From Zygaena filipendulae (taxonomy: Eukaryota > Arthropoda > Insecta > Lepidoptera > Zygaenidae), in the NCBI GenBank assembly GCA_907165275.2, contig OU015665.1, positions 558,001 through 622,000 on the forward strand: a stretch of 64,000 nt of DNA, in the 5' to 3' direction. The notes under the pieces were generated by a model. It saw only the letters and a list, made by a program, of their open reading frames with translations. It was not told the origin of the DNA and did no database searches. This document shows, piece after piece, positions 28,163 to 40,300 of the stretch. Position numbers and translations under genes: made by a program. Every line of letters begins with the position of its first letter. The first letter of the stretch is position 1.

Positions 28163-31100
28163 ATGGCTAAAAGAAAATACGAGAAAGATGATGAACAGCC
28201 ATCAAAAAAGAAAAAGTCTCTTGAAATTGAAGCGGTGACTAATGAAACAAATGTGATGCCAGCGGAACAACCTCAAAACGACACGGAGGATAAGACTATG
28301 CAGGGAAATCGGGTTAAATCCTATAATTTCGACGTGAAACACTTTCGTAAGGAGTTATCTGGGAAGCAAGGCCAAACGATGGGTAAGTAGACGTGGCAGA
28401 AATGTATTTGTTAATGAAGGTAGAGCTACGGAGTAAGATCAGGGGCGACAAACCAATAAAAGGCACCCTGATCAACCTCCAGCCAGCGATATTATGTTTC
28501 GTCTGGCTCATCCGGAACACGATACATCTCTTTCTTGCCATGGCAGAGCTAGGTAGGTATATACATTTCTTTGACTCATGCGACAGGCATTTCCAAATCC
28601 AAGTCCATTCCGACGTTTGGACTTAGGCTCACTGATACAAATTCCAATTTGTTTTTTATAATTTCTCCACCGTTTTGACGATGATTCTGCCAATGTCACA
28701 GTTTAAAAAGTCATGGCCGGTTGTTCGGTTGTCGATACACATTAATGAGACCAGTAAGTATTAGCTGAGTGTTTGATTGTAGAATAGAATAGAATAGAAT
28801 AGAAAATGTTTATTTGATACCATAAAGATAAAATAAGTACAAGTGTGAGTCTTAAACTAGAATAGTTGATACCAAAATGGCTACCACTCAGCATTCTAAG
28901 TTCCACAACGCTGATTTTCAGTGGCGACCGATTGTCTGTTTCATCAACACACACACCCCAAAACCACTGGGCCTAAACACTTGCAATTCTCAACAAGGCC
29001 CTGTTTTATTTTGTAGAAAAGTTTGTAGAAATTCAATTTCATCCCTTAAAGAGGTCAAATTTTATTGGGAAGGGTTAGTTCTCACTCGAAAACTAACCTT
29101 TCTACCTTAGTCAGTGTCCTTGGAAATGAGTATTTGGGCATTTATTTTTAAACAAAGAAACACAACTATTTGAGAGTTTCTATTAATTCAAGTAGGAAAG
29201 GGCAAAAATTCAGTGAAGCTGCTAAGGCTGTATGTTTTAAGTACACTTACCTAAAGTATTTTGCTCCCCATTGCTTTAATGTAAGAAAAAAATCTCCTTT
29301 GAAGTTCTTAAGCTGAGGGATATGGCCTTGCTATCAATTTAATTATTTTTAAAACCATAGCCAACAGCTTATATAAAAATAAATTCGTGCTGTAACTTTT
29401 ACCAAATGAAAGGTGGCAAGTGTGTGATGAAAACAATGTGATTATTAAAAATACATTACTATTTCAGCTTTGACACAGTTTCTGCAAGTCTGTATGGATC
29501 CAGATATTGAAGTTGACTACATCGAAGAGTATCTAAAGTGTGGTGGCAACTGCCATGAGATATTACGTCAAATCAACCAGGACAGTAAGAAAAATTTGAG
29601 CCTTGCCACACCAGCCTTCCACATTTTCCACCTTATTATCCTTAAAGTCCAATCCTCCCTTCCTCATCTAATTCCAACAACTGAAGAAGCTTGCAGGTAC
29701 TTCTTAAACACATTTATGCCAACTGTAGAAAGTATGGTGAATGAGAACTCTGGTCCACGACACAGAAAAATCATTCTTAAATTACTGACCTCAATGGTGA
29801 CTTTAAACCCCGATTTGGGTATAGAAATTCTCAATCAGGCACCTCTTTCACCTAAAAATTTACAACTCATAATAAAGAAAACCAATTACAAGGAAAAAGA
29901 CAATGTTAGAACTACATTTGTACATTTTATGACTTCATTCCTAGTTGAAGAACGTGTGCCTCTTATAAAGGCATTTTTAGAGAAACAAGGGTTGATGGCT
30001 TTAGTCATACCTGGTCTAGTGCAAGATGAGGCTTCATCTGTGCTGATATTTTTAAACATCTTGAAGAAAAATGTTATAGACAATCAATTCATATCAAAAA
30101 GTTTAAAATTAAAAACTTTCAGCCATCAAGTTCTGCACAATATGTTCAAAGTTTACAGTTGGAAAGGACCTCCTGACTTAAGTATAGAAGACAGAAATAA
30201 AATTTTACCAGATATAGTGAATCTTTTGACTGATATATTAACTACCCTTTTTACATCTCATAAATTGGGTATTTATTTTATTGACAATTCTTTAGGAACA
30301 GACGTTGCTAATAAAAATCAAAATTTATATAGAGCAATACTTACTTTAAACAGTCCATGGGAGAATGAAAATGAAGGTGATGCTATTATACAAATTGTCT
30401 ACAAATGCCCTGATTTATACAAAGCAGTTGTGACTGTTATTGAGAAAAAATTTGAGCCAAATCATTCTATAGCTTGGGAGAAAACAATAGAATTTTTCAT
30501 GAAGCTGATAAACGAATTCAAACCAGAACAAATGATTGTGAGAATGTCGTCTCTATCCCCTACACAAGTTGCTCACTTTATAATAGGCACCACCCTTCCT
30601 GCACTTCTACTGAAACACATAAGAAAAAATCTAGAAAAAGATAACATACTAGCAGTGTATTGTATCAAAGTATTGGTGAAAATGTTACAAACACTCAAAC
30701 ACTATATGCAATTATTGCAAATGGATGAATCTAACTTAAGAATTGACAAACTGAAAAGTAGTTTAGACTATGTATGTACAAATCATTTACCATCTCCAAG
30801 CCTTATTGTGACATTAATAAAAAATGTTTTAAATGAAAAAGAAGATGTAGAAACTAATGAGAATTCACAGGAATATAAACTTTCAAAACTAAATGCTGCT
30901 GAGACTATGTTACATCTTGTTGATTTACTTTTGCTTTATGGAGATATATATCCAGCCTTTCTAGATACGATTGGGGGTAGCTTAAATATGAAAAAGCTGC
31001 TAGACTTCTGTGATACCATTTCAGATGATTGTTTGTCACTTTTGCGATTTAAAATAGTGTCATTATGGATACTTTTAGATAGTTCCACGGTTTCCCTAAG

Positions 31101-34100
31101 AAGTTCAATGTTCAAAGACTTACTGCTTATAATTTTGGAATTCTACACAAGTGATTTGAACAATACATGGTATGAAGCAGAGGAAACATTGCGTCATTTT
31201 CTTAAAAATACATCGATATTTGAGACTGATGAGGGTGAAATTAATTTAATGCTGTATACTCTTCGCAATTCCAAAATAAATCAACCATCAGTAGTTGCGG
31301 ACATTGTCGAATATGTTATAGAAAATAGTAAAGATTTGAATGATAATATTAGAAATCAAATGGTGCATTTCCAAACACCAGACGCAAGTAGTGAAATGTT
31401 TTTAAACAAACTATTCAACGATCTGATGGATAATCGAAGCACAGAAGATAGTGAATTCATAGAAAGAAAAATACCATCAATTTTTATCGCGGGTTGTGTC
31501 CAGTACGTGCAAAATAATAAGGATGTGAAAAAGCAATTAAAACACTTTTTGTCTTTGTATGTTGCCAATTTGCTGCATTCGAACTATTCTCCAGAAATGA
31601 CAGAAGTGTTGATGGGTGATTGCAAGTTAGATTCGAAGAGTTATATCACAAGTTGGATGACAGAACCAGCGGCACTTCCTGATACTGTTGTGGGGAAAGA
31701 CTTGACAATATTAAACATATCCAAATCTGTGATTGGCACAGAAGAAATCAGTTTAGAAGCTGTATTTCCATTTCTCGACCTATCTTCGATTGAAGATAGT
31801 GATGTAACTGTTAATAATGTTTCATATAAATTTAGAAGCATTGAGAACTTGGTTTCCTCGCAAATACTTATTTGGGCCAACTATTTAATCTTTTGTTTAA
31901 TCAGATTGACAAACTTAAATCAATTGAAAGAAACACAACAAAAAAAGATTGGAGACTATTTCGAATGTTTGATTGTGATGACTAAGAAATTTCATAAGAT
32001 TGATATTTGTCGCACAATGATGATAAATATGTATAATAATCCACATATTGTAAAAATCTACCAACCTTTTGACCTAAATAAAAATGAATCCAGTGTGCTA
32101 GCAACTAAATTTCTTACTCAAGCCCTAACTCAACATGTGGATATGGTGAATTATTTGAATAGAGATGGGAGGCTCTTAAAACTTTATCAACAAAAAAATT
32201 ACAATGAAATTGTGAAAGCTTTTATTAAAATACACAAAAGAAAAAATGCTGATTGCAGTCTCATATTATCAGTATTGAAAGCAATTGGTTTATCCAAGGA
32301 GGATGATTTGCGCGTTATAAATCAGATCGTTACTAAAGATTTTGATTCTTGTGTTAAAGATGACAAAGAACCCACTTTTGTGTTAGAGATATTACGAGTT
32401 CTAGTAGAGAAATATTCAACAAATATAAATACGGAAATACAACACAGTGTTCTCAAAAATATTATCAAACTATATGTTAATTTACTTAAACATAAAGATG
32501 TCACAGCTAATCTTACCAATATAGAACATGCTTTGGTAAATTATTTCGATAATAAACCTTATCAGTGCAAAAATATCACTGATGATAATTTTAAAGAATT
32601 CTTTAATGTTATTAATATAAGAAAATCAACTTCGTTACTTGCATCCACCATATTAAAATATAATCAGAGATTGTGCAGTGTTTATAAAGAGCAAATTGTC
32701 AAACCAGAAATACTGAGTCAAAGAGAACTAACTTTGCCTTTAGGTAATGCTGTTATACACCATAGTCAATATTTACTTGACAACAAAGAATTACTAGAAA
32801 TTATCTACAAAGAATATAAATCTAACATTTCAAAACTACTGGAGAAACCACACAAAGCTGGACAGATTTATATTTCGTGTTGGAGATTAATAAGAAAATT
32901 AGTAATCGAATGTATGGATTTTAAAGATTGCAAAAATATATTTGCTAAAAATCATAAATTTGAAATGGTTGAAATGAGTCATGTAAAATTATTGCAAGCC
33001 GTTTTCCTGAAATTATGTCTCACTGAGGATGGAAAGAAGAAGGAATACCTGATCAATTACTTTTTAAATACGATCAACATCCTGACGATGGCCCTCAGAG
33101 AGTCTAAAGAAACGAATATTCTAAACGATATTATATCAAATATATACGAAGTTGCTCGTTTATGTGAATCCATAGAAGGATTTGAAGTAGATAAGAAAGA
33201 CGAGTTCAAAAAGGTCACAGAAAGTGCTATTTGGCAGAATTTTTATAAGGCTGTATTGAAGGATACGTTGAAAATAAAACGTACTGATCGAGCGAGTTCT
33301 TGTGGGCCGCAGCTGTTATGTTTGTTGACGAGATTGGTTAACTTATTTTATCCCGACCACCATGAAGATACGGTAACACTATTCGATATGGTCACATCTC
33401 ATTCGGAATTCTTGAACGTCATGTTGAGTCGCCATAGTTCAGGGACGAAGTCTAGACTGATAGCGTTTATCTATACTCTAATCAAGAAGAATGATAAATT
33501 GATGAAACATCAACATTTACCCGTATATTTGAGTGCGTACCACGCGACCACCAGTCCTTGTGATAGGCTGCTACTGAGCTTGCTTCATTTCTACGAATCC
33601 CGCGGTCAGCCTTTGAACGAATACAAACCATATCTTTGGGGTGATTCGGCGGCGAATTATTATGCGGTGCGCAAAAACAAAAACGCATCACTTTGGGCGC
33701 ATCCAAAGCCATCACAAATCATCAACTTATTCGAAAAGGACACAGTCGAGAGAACAATAAGAAATTTCCCCGTGATGCAAAAATTGGAATACGATTTCGA
33801 GTTGCCGTCCAACATGGACGCCGACGCCGGTGTTGCTAGTGACGATTCCGCAAAAAAACTGCTCGATGAAATTTCTAAAGACAGTGCTATAAAAACTCAA
33901 ATATCTAAACCGACCATAGACAACGAAGCGGCTATAGCTAAGCTGATAGCTAATACGCGATATTTGAAGAGAATATCGGAGCTGAAGGACGTAGATCTAA
34001 AATCAGTGTCGCATACGAATGCTTGCGAGGACATATACGACCCAGCTTTCGTGCTTCCCCTCCTGAGTCACATCCTGGAGCCGGTGTCGCTGGCGTCCAG

Positions 34101-35787
34101 TTTCAGGCTGCTGCGGACCGGCCTGCTCTCGCTGCCGGTGATGGCGCTGAGCTCCAACTGCCCCTCGATGAGGGCCGCCGCATATCACGTCCTTCATAGA
34201 TTCTGTATGCTGCTGGAGAGTGAAACGTGAGTATGATAAGCTACCTACATTTTAGATTTTTAGTCTGTCGTGTAGATAAATAAAGAATATTGGACAGGTT
34301 TTTTTTTTTGCGTAATTGAAAAATAACAGCGATGCAATGAGTTGAAATGTCGCGTGACGGTACGATCCGGTACAAATGGTACAATAATTCATACGTAGTT
34401 ATGGCGTCACGAGACCCCAATCCAAAATTTTAATGCGCCATATCTAAGTGATTTTTCGTTAATTTGAAAAAGCAAAAATTATATGTACATATCTACAATA
34501 TGATATTTCCACTAACCGACGGACTAAATGGAATTTTGAGCAACATCGGAATCCATTCTATAACTTTAATTTGTTAAGTCCTCATTACTGTAATACATGA
34601 TCTCGATAAACACTTGACAATCGTCTTTATTATAATTGCGAATGTGAGATTGTTTGTTACTCTTTCACGCTTTAACGGCTTAACCGATCATCATGAAATT
34701 TTGCATGAATCTTGACAGAGATACCTACAAAGGAAGACATAGGATAGGATAGTATGTATAAATTCCATCGCGGTTTTAATTAACAGCAATGGTCCTGTTA
34801 CATCTTTTTATAAAATACTAGCTTTAGTGTTCCTTGAGTGAATTTCGGCATTCCCTCGCGGGTACTAACCATCTTTTGTTTATTATTATTGTCAGTAAAC
34901 ACAAGAACGACAAGCTGCTGCTGTCGGATTTCATGGAAACCCTGCGGCACAGCCTGGCGTCCGCTGTCAACGTGGCGAACGCTGAAGATCCGTTCGCGGA
35001 CACCAAGAACCCCCGGCTGCCGGCCGTGGCCGCGCTGTACTTGGCCAAAGCCATCAAAATCTCCACAGCCCCCTTCGATCCCCTGTACAAGCCGGTCAAC
35101 AACTTCCTGATAGCGAAACAGTTCGTCGATCTGACCGTCGTGCCGGACTTCCTGAGCCTCTTCCACGACAGCGACGTCGAGTTCGCCGAGCGGAGGCTGT
35201 GGATACTCGACATGATGAAGGACGGAACGAAAACGATGACGGACGTCAATGTTGTGTTCAAAACTATGTGCCTGAAAATGATCATGGACTTCTACACGTC
35301 GACCTTGAGCGACAGGAGGGCGAAGGAGAAGATCATCGGCGTTCTCATCTCTCTGGTGTCCATTCCCAGAGCGATGGAGATTCTGGTCGAGGGGCACGGC
35401 CTGGTGTCGTGGCTGCATTCTGTCGTCAGACAACTGCACGAAACGGACAAATCGCTAACTAAACAAGTGTTGAAACTCCTTCGAACGATGCACTGCAGTA
35501 TGTTGTTAAATTCCTTCTCTAGGTGTCTCGGCTCAGCAAAAAACGGTGTAACATTCGAAAAGATCGCCGACGTGAAAGGTAACAAAGACGTCGAGTACGA
35601 CATAGTGATGATCGTGAACGATCTGTTGGATCACCTGAGCGATATAGCCGCTGAGGAGCTGACGCCTCACGTTGAGGTATTCAAGTTGTATCTGAGGAAG
35701 AAGAACATTCAACCGAACAAGCAACACTCGGCTATTTTGCAGAAGTTGATTGAAATATGCGGTACGAATAAAGCTGAAAATCGTTGA
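28163..35787 (+). CDS. URB1: URB1 / Npa1 nucleolar pre-ribosomal-associated protein 1
   Basis: Nucleolar scaffold needed for early 60S pre-ribosome assembly. Exons 28163-28382, 29468-34226 and 34896-35787 join in phase to 1956 aa (human URB1 is about 2270). Exon 1 gives a Lys-rich N-terminus (MAKRKYEKDDEQPSKKKK), a plausible nuclear/nucleolar signal. The Npa1-type N-terminal domain covers roughly residues 130-450 (RKIILKLLTSMVTLNPDL, FVHFMTSFLVEERVPLIK, VLIFLNILKKNVIDN). The C-terminal domain covers roughly 1595-1900 (DPAFVLPLLSHIL, MRAAAYHVLHRF, RLPAVAALYLAKAI, DFLSLFHDSDVEFAERR). The middle is helical-repeat-like. Exon 2 is mostly A/T-rich in codon use, but its last 200 bp and exon 3 are strongly GC-rich. 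The large frame formally begins at a TTG (29470), so it is an internal exon, not a gene start. Confidence 0.93.
28775..28960 (-). repeat. Retroposon 3' end with (GAATA)n
   Basis: (GAATA)n at 28783-28803, then TGTTTATTTGATACCATAAA and TTTTCAGTGGCGACCGATTG. Minus-oriented tail in URB1 intron 1; the remainder of that intron (28383-29467) shows nothing gene-like. Confidence 0.5.
34256..34560. mobile_element. TGACGTCA MITE, copy 4, degraded
   Basis: GAGTTGAAATGTCGCGTGACG, TTATGGCGTCACGAGACCCC and AATTTGAAAAAGCAAAAAT keep the family order, but both palindromes are broken. It lies in URB1 intron 2. Confidence 0.55.
34620..34780. repeat. Helitron-like repeat, reverse, in URB1 intron 2
   Basis: GTTTGTTACTCTTTCACGCT, CGATCATCATGAAATTTTGC and CCATCGCGGTTTTAATTAAC: the right-hand half of the family. 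Confidence 0.45.
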
Positions 35788-35906
35788 TTAACTCGTTGTA
35801 GGTAGGTACAAAAACATTTTACAAAAACATTTTACGATTATAAATCAAATTATCATATAGATAGAATTGATTTGTATGTATTTTATAATAATTGTATAAA
35901 TATGTA

Positions 35907-35912
35907 AATAAA
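35907..35912 (+). promoter_or_regulatory. Polyadenylation signal of URB1
   Basis: AATAAA 120 bp after the TGA, in A/T-rich sequence followed by a T-rich downstream element. Confidence 0.6.
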
Positions 35913-36045
35913 ATTTAAATTAAATCGAGTTATTTTAACTGTTTTTTTTTTAAATTACTATGCTTTTCTAGGCTACCTAGCCTATACACTCTCCTTTAAA
36001 GAAAATCTAATTAAAATACATATATACAATATATTAAAATTGTAT

Positions 36046-36245
36046 ACTAGCTGTCCCGCGCAGTTTCACCCGCGATAATTTCGGAGTTCCCGCGGGAATT
36101 CCGGACTACAATATAGCCTATGTTACTCGGGGCTAAGGTAGCTTTCTAATGGTGAAAGTATTTTTGAAATTAGTCCAGTAGTTTTTGAGTTAAATCGTAA
36201 CAAACAAACAAAAAATCAAATCTTTCCTCGTTATATTAGTATCAT
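36046..36245 (+). repeat. Helitron-like repeat copy
   Basis: CTAGCTGTCCCGCGCAGTTT, GGAGTTCCCGCGGGAATTCC, and CGTAACAAACAAACAAAAAA-like end with TATTAGTAT. 36250-36770 beyond it shows nothing recognisable. Confidence 0.6.
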
Positions 36246-36771
36246 GGAGGACGATTAGTATAGATATGATTTTGAATTTGCCTATTCACCTTGAATTTGT
36301 TTCTGTTGTCTGGTATTTGCGATACATGCTCTGCTTAGTTCTGGAATCTATCTTCCAGAAAAGTTATTCTAAATAAACGTAAGTCTCGATAAAAAAACTT
36401 TTATAAAACAAGCTTTTATTCAAATGCGCTCAATTTCAGTTGAAGATATCCGCTTCAAAATTGTGTTATAGATTCCACCCGTACAAACATAGTTACATAT
36501 TTCTTTCTGTCACACGCTAGTAGACCAAAATACAAGTGACAAGATACAAAATTCAGATTTTGCCCGCGGTAGGTACGGTTCAGTTGGTTCAGTTGTCCGG
36601 TCAACCGGTTCGGATTGCGGAAAAATAATATTTTCCGTAGTAATACAACAAAAGATAGATGTCTACCTACGGTTTTAAAAATATGTATTTTACGTGGTCC
36701 ATTTGGTAAATAGAAATACTCAACAGTTTTTTAACGTTAATTGAAGTACCTATTTCGAGCGCGCGTCACAC

Positions 36772-37077
36772 TATACGTGTTAATGAATTAACTAAAAACT
36801 AGAAAGTAGTTTGCTCAGAATCAACTAGCGAATCGATCGCACTATGTTTTAATATAGGTTGTATTACAATATTTGGCGCGTAGGTACGCGGCGGTAAAAA
36901 AAATCGAACCGGTAGGCGCGGGCTTGGAATTTTGTAGATAGGTCACCTCCAGACTAATGATGAATAACTTTTAAAGTATTAATTTTTTCGACATAAAATA
37001 TATTTTAATCATATTATTGTTTATTTTTTTAAATGGGGTGTATCAGGTTTTCAGTTAATTCATTAACACGTTGTATA
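36772..37077. mobile_element. CGTGTTAATGAATTAAC MITE, copy 2
   Basis: TATACGTGTTAATGAATTAA start (three bases shorter than the family) and TTCATTAACACGTTGTATA end. The interior has AATCGAACCGGTAGGCGCGG. Just upstream of the DUF1091-like cluster. Confidence 0.75.
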
Positions 37078-37143
37078 GTTACAAAGGTACCTACTTTGTG
37101 CGTCACACTCTGCCTTCAACACCTACCTAGTCTACTATTTACA

Positions 37144-37376
37144 GGCATGACGATACCTAAATTTAATGGGTGTGATTATTTAAATTGGTAATCACATAAA
37201 ATAACCTATGTAAAGGAAATTGGAAAATTTATCTAACGATTATCTTTATTGTTTATATACATATACATTATTACATTACAAATGATCCATAGCAGTTAAA
37301 TAGCTATTTATAACACGATTGAAAATGTAAATTATATTCATTGTCTTGAGAGGAAACGGACGAGACGTCATCAGAA
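37144..37376 (+). promoter_or_regulatory. Conserved upstream module, paralogue A
   Basis: About 233 bp ending at the ATG and shared with 46193-46435 and 58425-58663. The strongest block has two GATA-type sites in TTATCTAACGATTATCTTTA, then TGATCC, ATTCATTGTCTTG and GACGAGACGTCATCAGAA. The whole upstream segment, not only the gene, was duplicated. Confidence 0.6.
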
Positions 37377-40300
37377 ATGTGTAACGCAAAGAACTTATTC
37401 GTTTTTCAATTACTATCGTTCACCTTTTTGTTAACTTTTCCAAATGCCTCGCCAAAGAAATCTGACGTGGTAAGTTATCGTAGGTATAGAGTGGTAGGTG
37501 TATAGATCGTAGCTAAGTACCTAGTCAGTATTGTACCACACAAGTAATAAAATTAGCTTATATACTTACTTTTACAGACAATGCCGGCCCTAGTCTTTGA
37601 TCTGGGTAGAGCGAGATTGTCTTTCAGGGATTTCTTTTAGTCGGCGCTTTCACTTTACATAAATTGTAACTTTGACTTGGCCATAAAAAAGTGCCTACTA
37701 TTTGCCGAAAAATCGTTATTCGCAATTGATTTTTTGGTGCCCCTTGCTACCTGGCGCCTATAAGACTCAGCGACCGCTCTCACTCTACCCCTGGGTCCAG
37801 ACGCGGACTAAATTAGGTACTTATAAAAAAACTTATAAAAATCTCTTATAAATTAAAAAAAAAATTGTGTTGCAACCAAAAGTGCCCTCCCCTCAACCAA
37901 ATCCTAGATCCGCGCCTGCCTGGGTCGGCGCTGTATAGATACCTACCTACACAGCACACTGCACAGAACATAAGTAAAGGGCATCGTATGAAAACCAGTG
38001 TCACCGAGTGATTTTCGTGGTTCACTCACAAAAACATTTACCTTCGTAATGAAATGTAATTTGATTAAGTTTTTTCACAATAACTGTTTTCAAAATTCAC
38101 AGTTTTGGGAACATTGTGGAAAATATACCTGAGATGCCAGCAAAGGAAGTGTTTCCTTAGCAACCGTGGCGTGCCTGTCCTATCTATTTTATATATTGCC
38201 CTTCTATAGTAATATATTATTTTCTCAGTGATACGCAGTGTAGGGTTGAGCGAGGGACGTATTGAGTCGACCTTACGATTCTCGTGAATTTTGTTTTTTA
38301 TTGATCTCTAGTTGTTCGACCACACTTCCAGTCCATGACTCTGGATTAGTTCTATTTATTCTATGTGTAGCAGTAGGTCGCAAGGGCAGAAAATCTACGA
38401 CCAAGTTTGGGCAGATTTCCCACAAGGTGAACCAACTAAGTATTTGGTAAAATCGCGGGGGCCAAGTTGTGTGTTCATTTAAACAAATTACAGGATTATT
38501 TACCTACAGAACTTAGCACCCACTTAGGTCTCAATGCTTTTATCCGGTAAGTCATCAAGCATATGCTTGCCGGCTGCCGCTTGGTGATAAAGATTATATT
38601 GAACTTAGCTTCCATTTTCACATTTGTGTTTTTGATGGAATTAATTCACACAGGAAGCTCCAAGGGGCATCCCGTCCTCTAGCATTCTCTTGCTCTCGGT
38701 CATCATTCTACCAAACCCAAAGAATAGCCCTCGGGAGAGGAGAGTGTAGTGCCTACTGAACGACACTCGCACTCCAACTTCTCCAATAAATTCTGAAAGT
38801 CTGTCCTAAACTTTAACACTGCCACTGACCTTCTAAAAGTAATCTGGTGAGGTATAAAAAGAGATGATAAGTGAATGTTTCTCATATTGGTTCCGCGAAA
38901 ACTTCTTTTAGACTTTTTTCAGCATGCGCGAATGCCTCTTTGTCGTGTGGAGACCAAACCAATATATTATATAATATGTTATGGACCAAGTGATAAATTG
39001 GGCAGTATACATAATGCCCGGTCATTATGAAAAATGCCCAATATGAGAGTGCAATTTGATAATAATTATTCAAATAATCAAATTGACCGGGCATTATACA
39101 TATTGCCCATCACCTTTTGGGCAGAGTAGGTAATACAAACATATTTAATTACAATTTTTTTTATTGTTATTTATTTATTTATTTAAAACAAGAAAGGCTT
39201 ACAGTGTTCGCCAAATCGCCTCTCTTGTTACATTGTTGTCATTTAACTAACTACCTAATCATATTGTCTTTGACTAGAACAATCAATTTCTCTGTTTCTC
39301 CAACAGCCATGACGTCAAATCTTCGCAAACGCTGATAACCTTGATATACAACGTGTTAATGAATTAACTGAAAACTAGAAAGTAGTTTGCTCAGAATCGA
39401 CTAGCGAATTGATCGCACTATGTTTTAATATAGGTTATGTTTTTTGTTTTTACTAGCCCAGGTCTAAATTATTTATTTACGCCGCCCGCAGCAAAAAAAT
39501 TCGAACCGGTAGGCGCGGGCGTAGCGCTTGGAATTTCGTAGACAGATCACCCACAAACTAATGTTGAATAACTTTTAAAATATACATTTTTTCGACTTAA
39601 AATATATTTTAATCATATTATTGTTTAATTTTTTAAATGGGGTGTATCAGGTTTTCAGTTAATTCATTAATACGTTGTATAATCTTGAAGCTTGAAAGCG
39701 CTTGAAGTCCGCCGCACGAGCCGCACGCTGAATGGCGGTCTCTGATTGGCCAAAGCGTGTCACGCCATGCGTACTTCCCTCCCCGCCCTCGCACCGCGTT
39801 AAATATAGCTTTATTATCAAATTGCCCAATTGTCATGTAGCATTATAATAATGACCTAGCAATGTGATAAATAATGAAGTTAAGATAGTAATTAATCACT
39901 TAGCCCGATAAAGCTAGACATTATTCATAATGCTCGTGCATTATAAATAATGCCCGCATTAATCACCTGGTCCATAACATATACACTCTAATACGAACAC
40001 TAAAAAAGTCTAGCCTTGTATCTATCTAATGTAATATATGCGGCTTCGGCTATAACACACCGCCACCATCATTTTTGACAAGTTATAATTAAAGTACCTA
40101 CAATACCTATCCAAATGATCATTATTATAAAATTGATAATATATTTTTTTGTTAGGTGAATTATTTCAGCATGGAACGCCCTCATATAGAATTCATAAAT
40201 AAAAAATATATAGAATATGCGAATGTGTCATCGATTCGGCGCAGCCGGCGGGATCCTATCCACTATTTTGAGACGCATTTAAAAACACTCTTTATCTGTA

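Noticed and set aside
29470..34230. Large frame as an independent gene starting at 29470
   Set aside because: It begins with TTG directly after a TTTCAG acceptor and joins in phase to the exon at 28163-28382, so it is URB1 exon 2.
38882..38955. Possible retroelement pol fragment on the minus strand (WSPHDKEAFAHAEKSLKEV)
   Set aside because: Resembles the connection region of LTR-element polymerases, but it is under 30 residues with no further support nearby.
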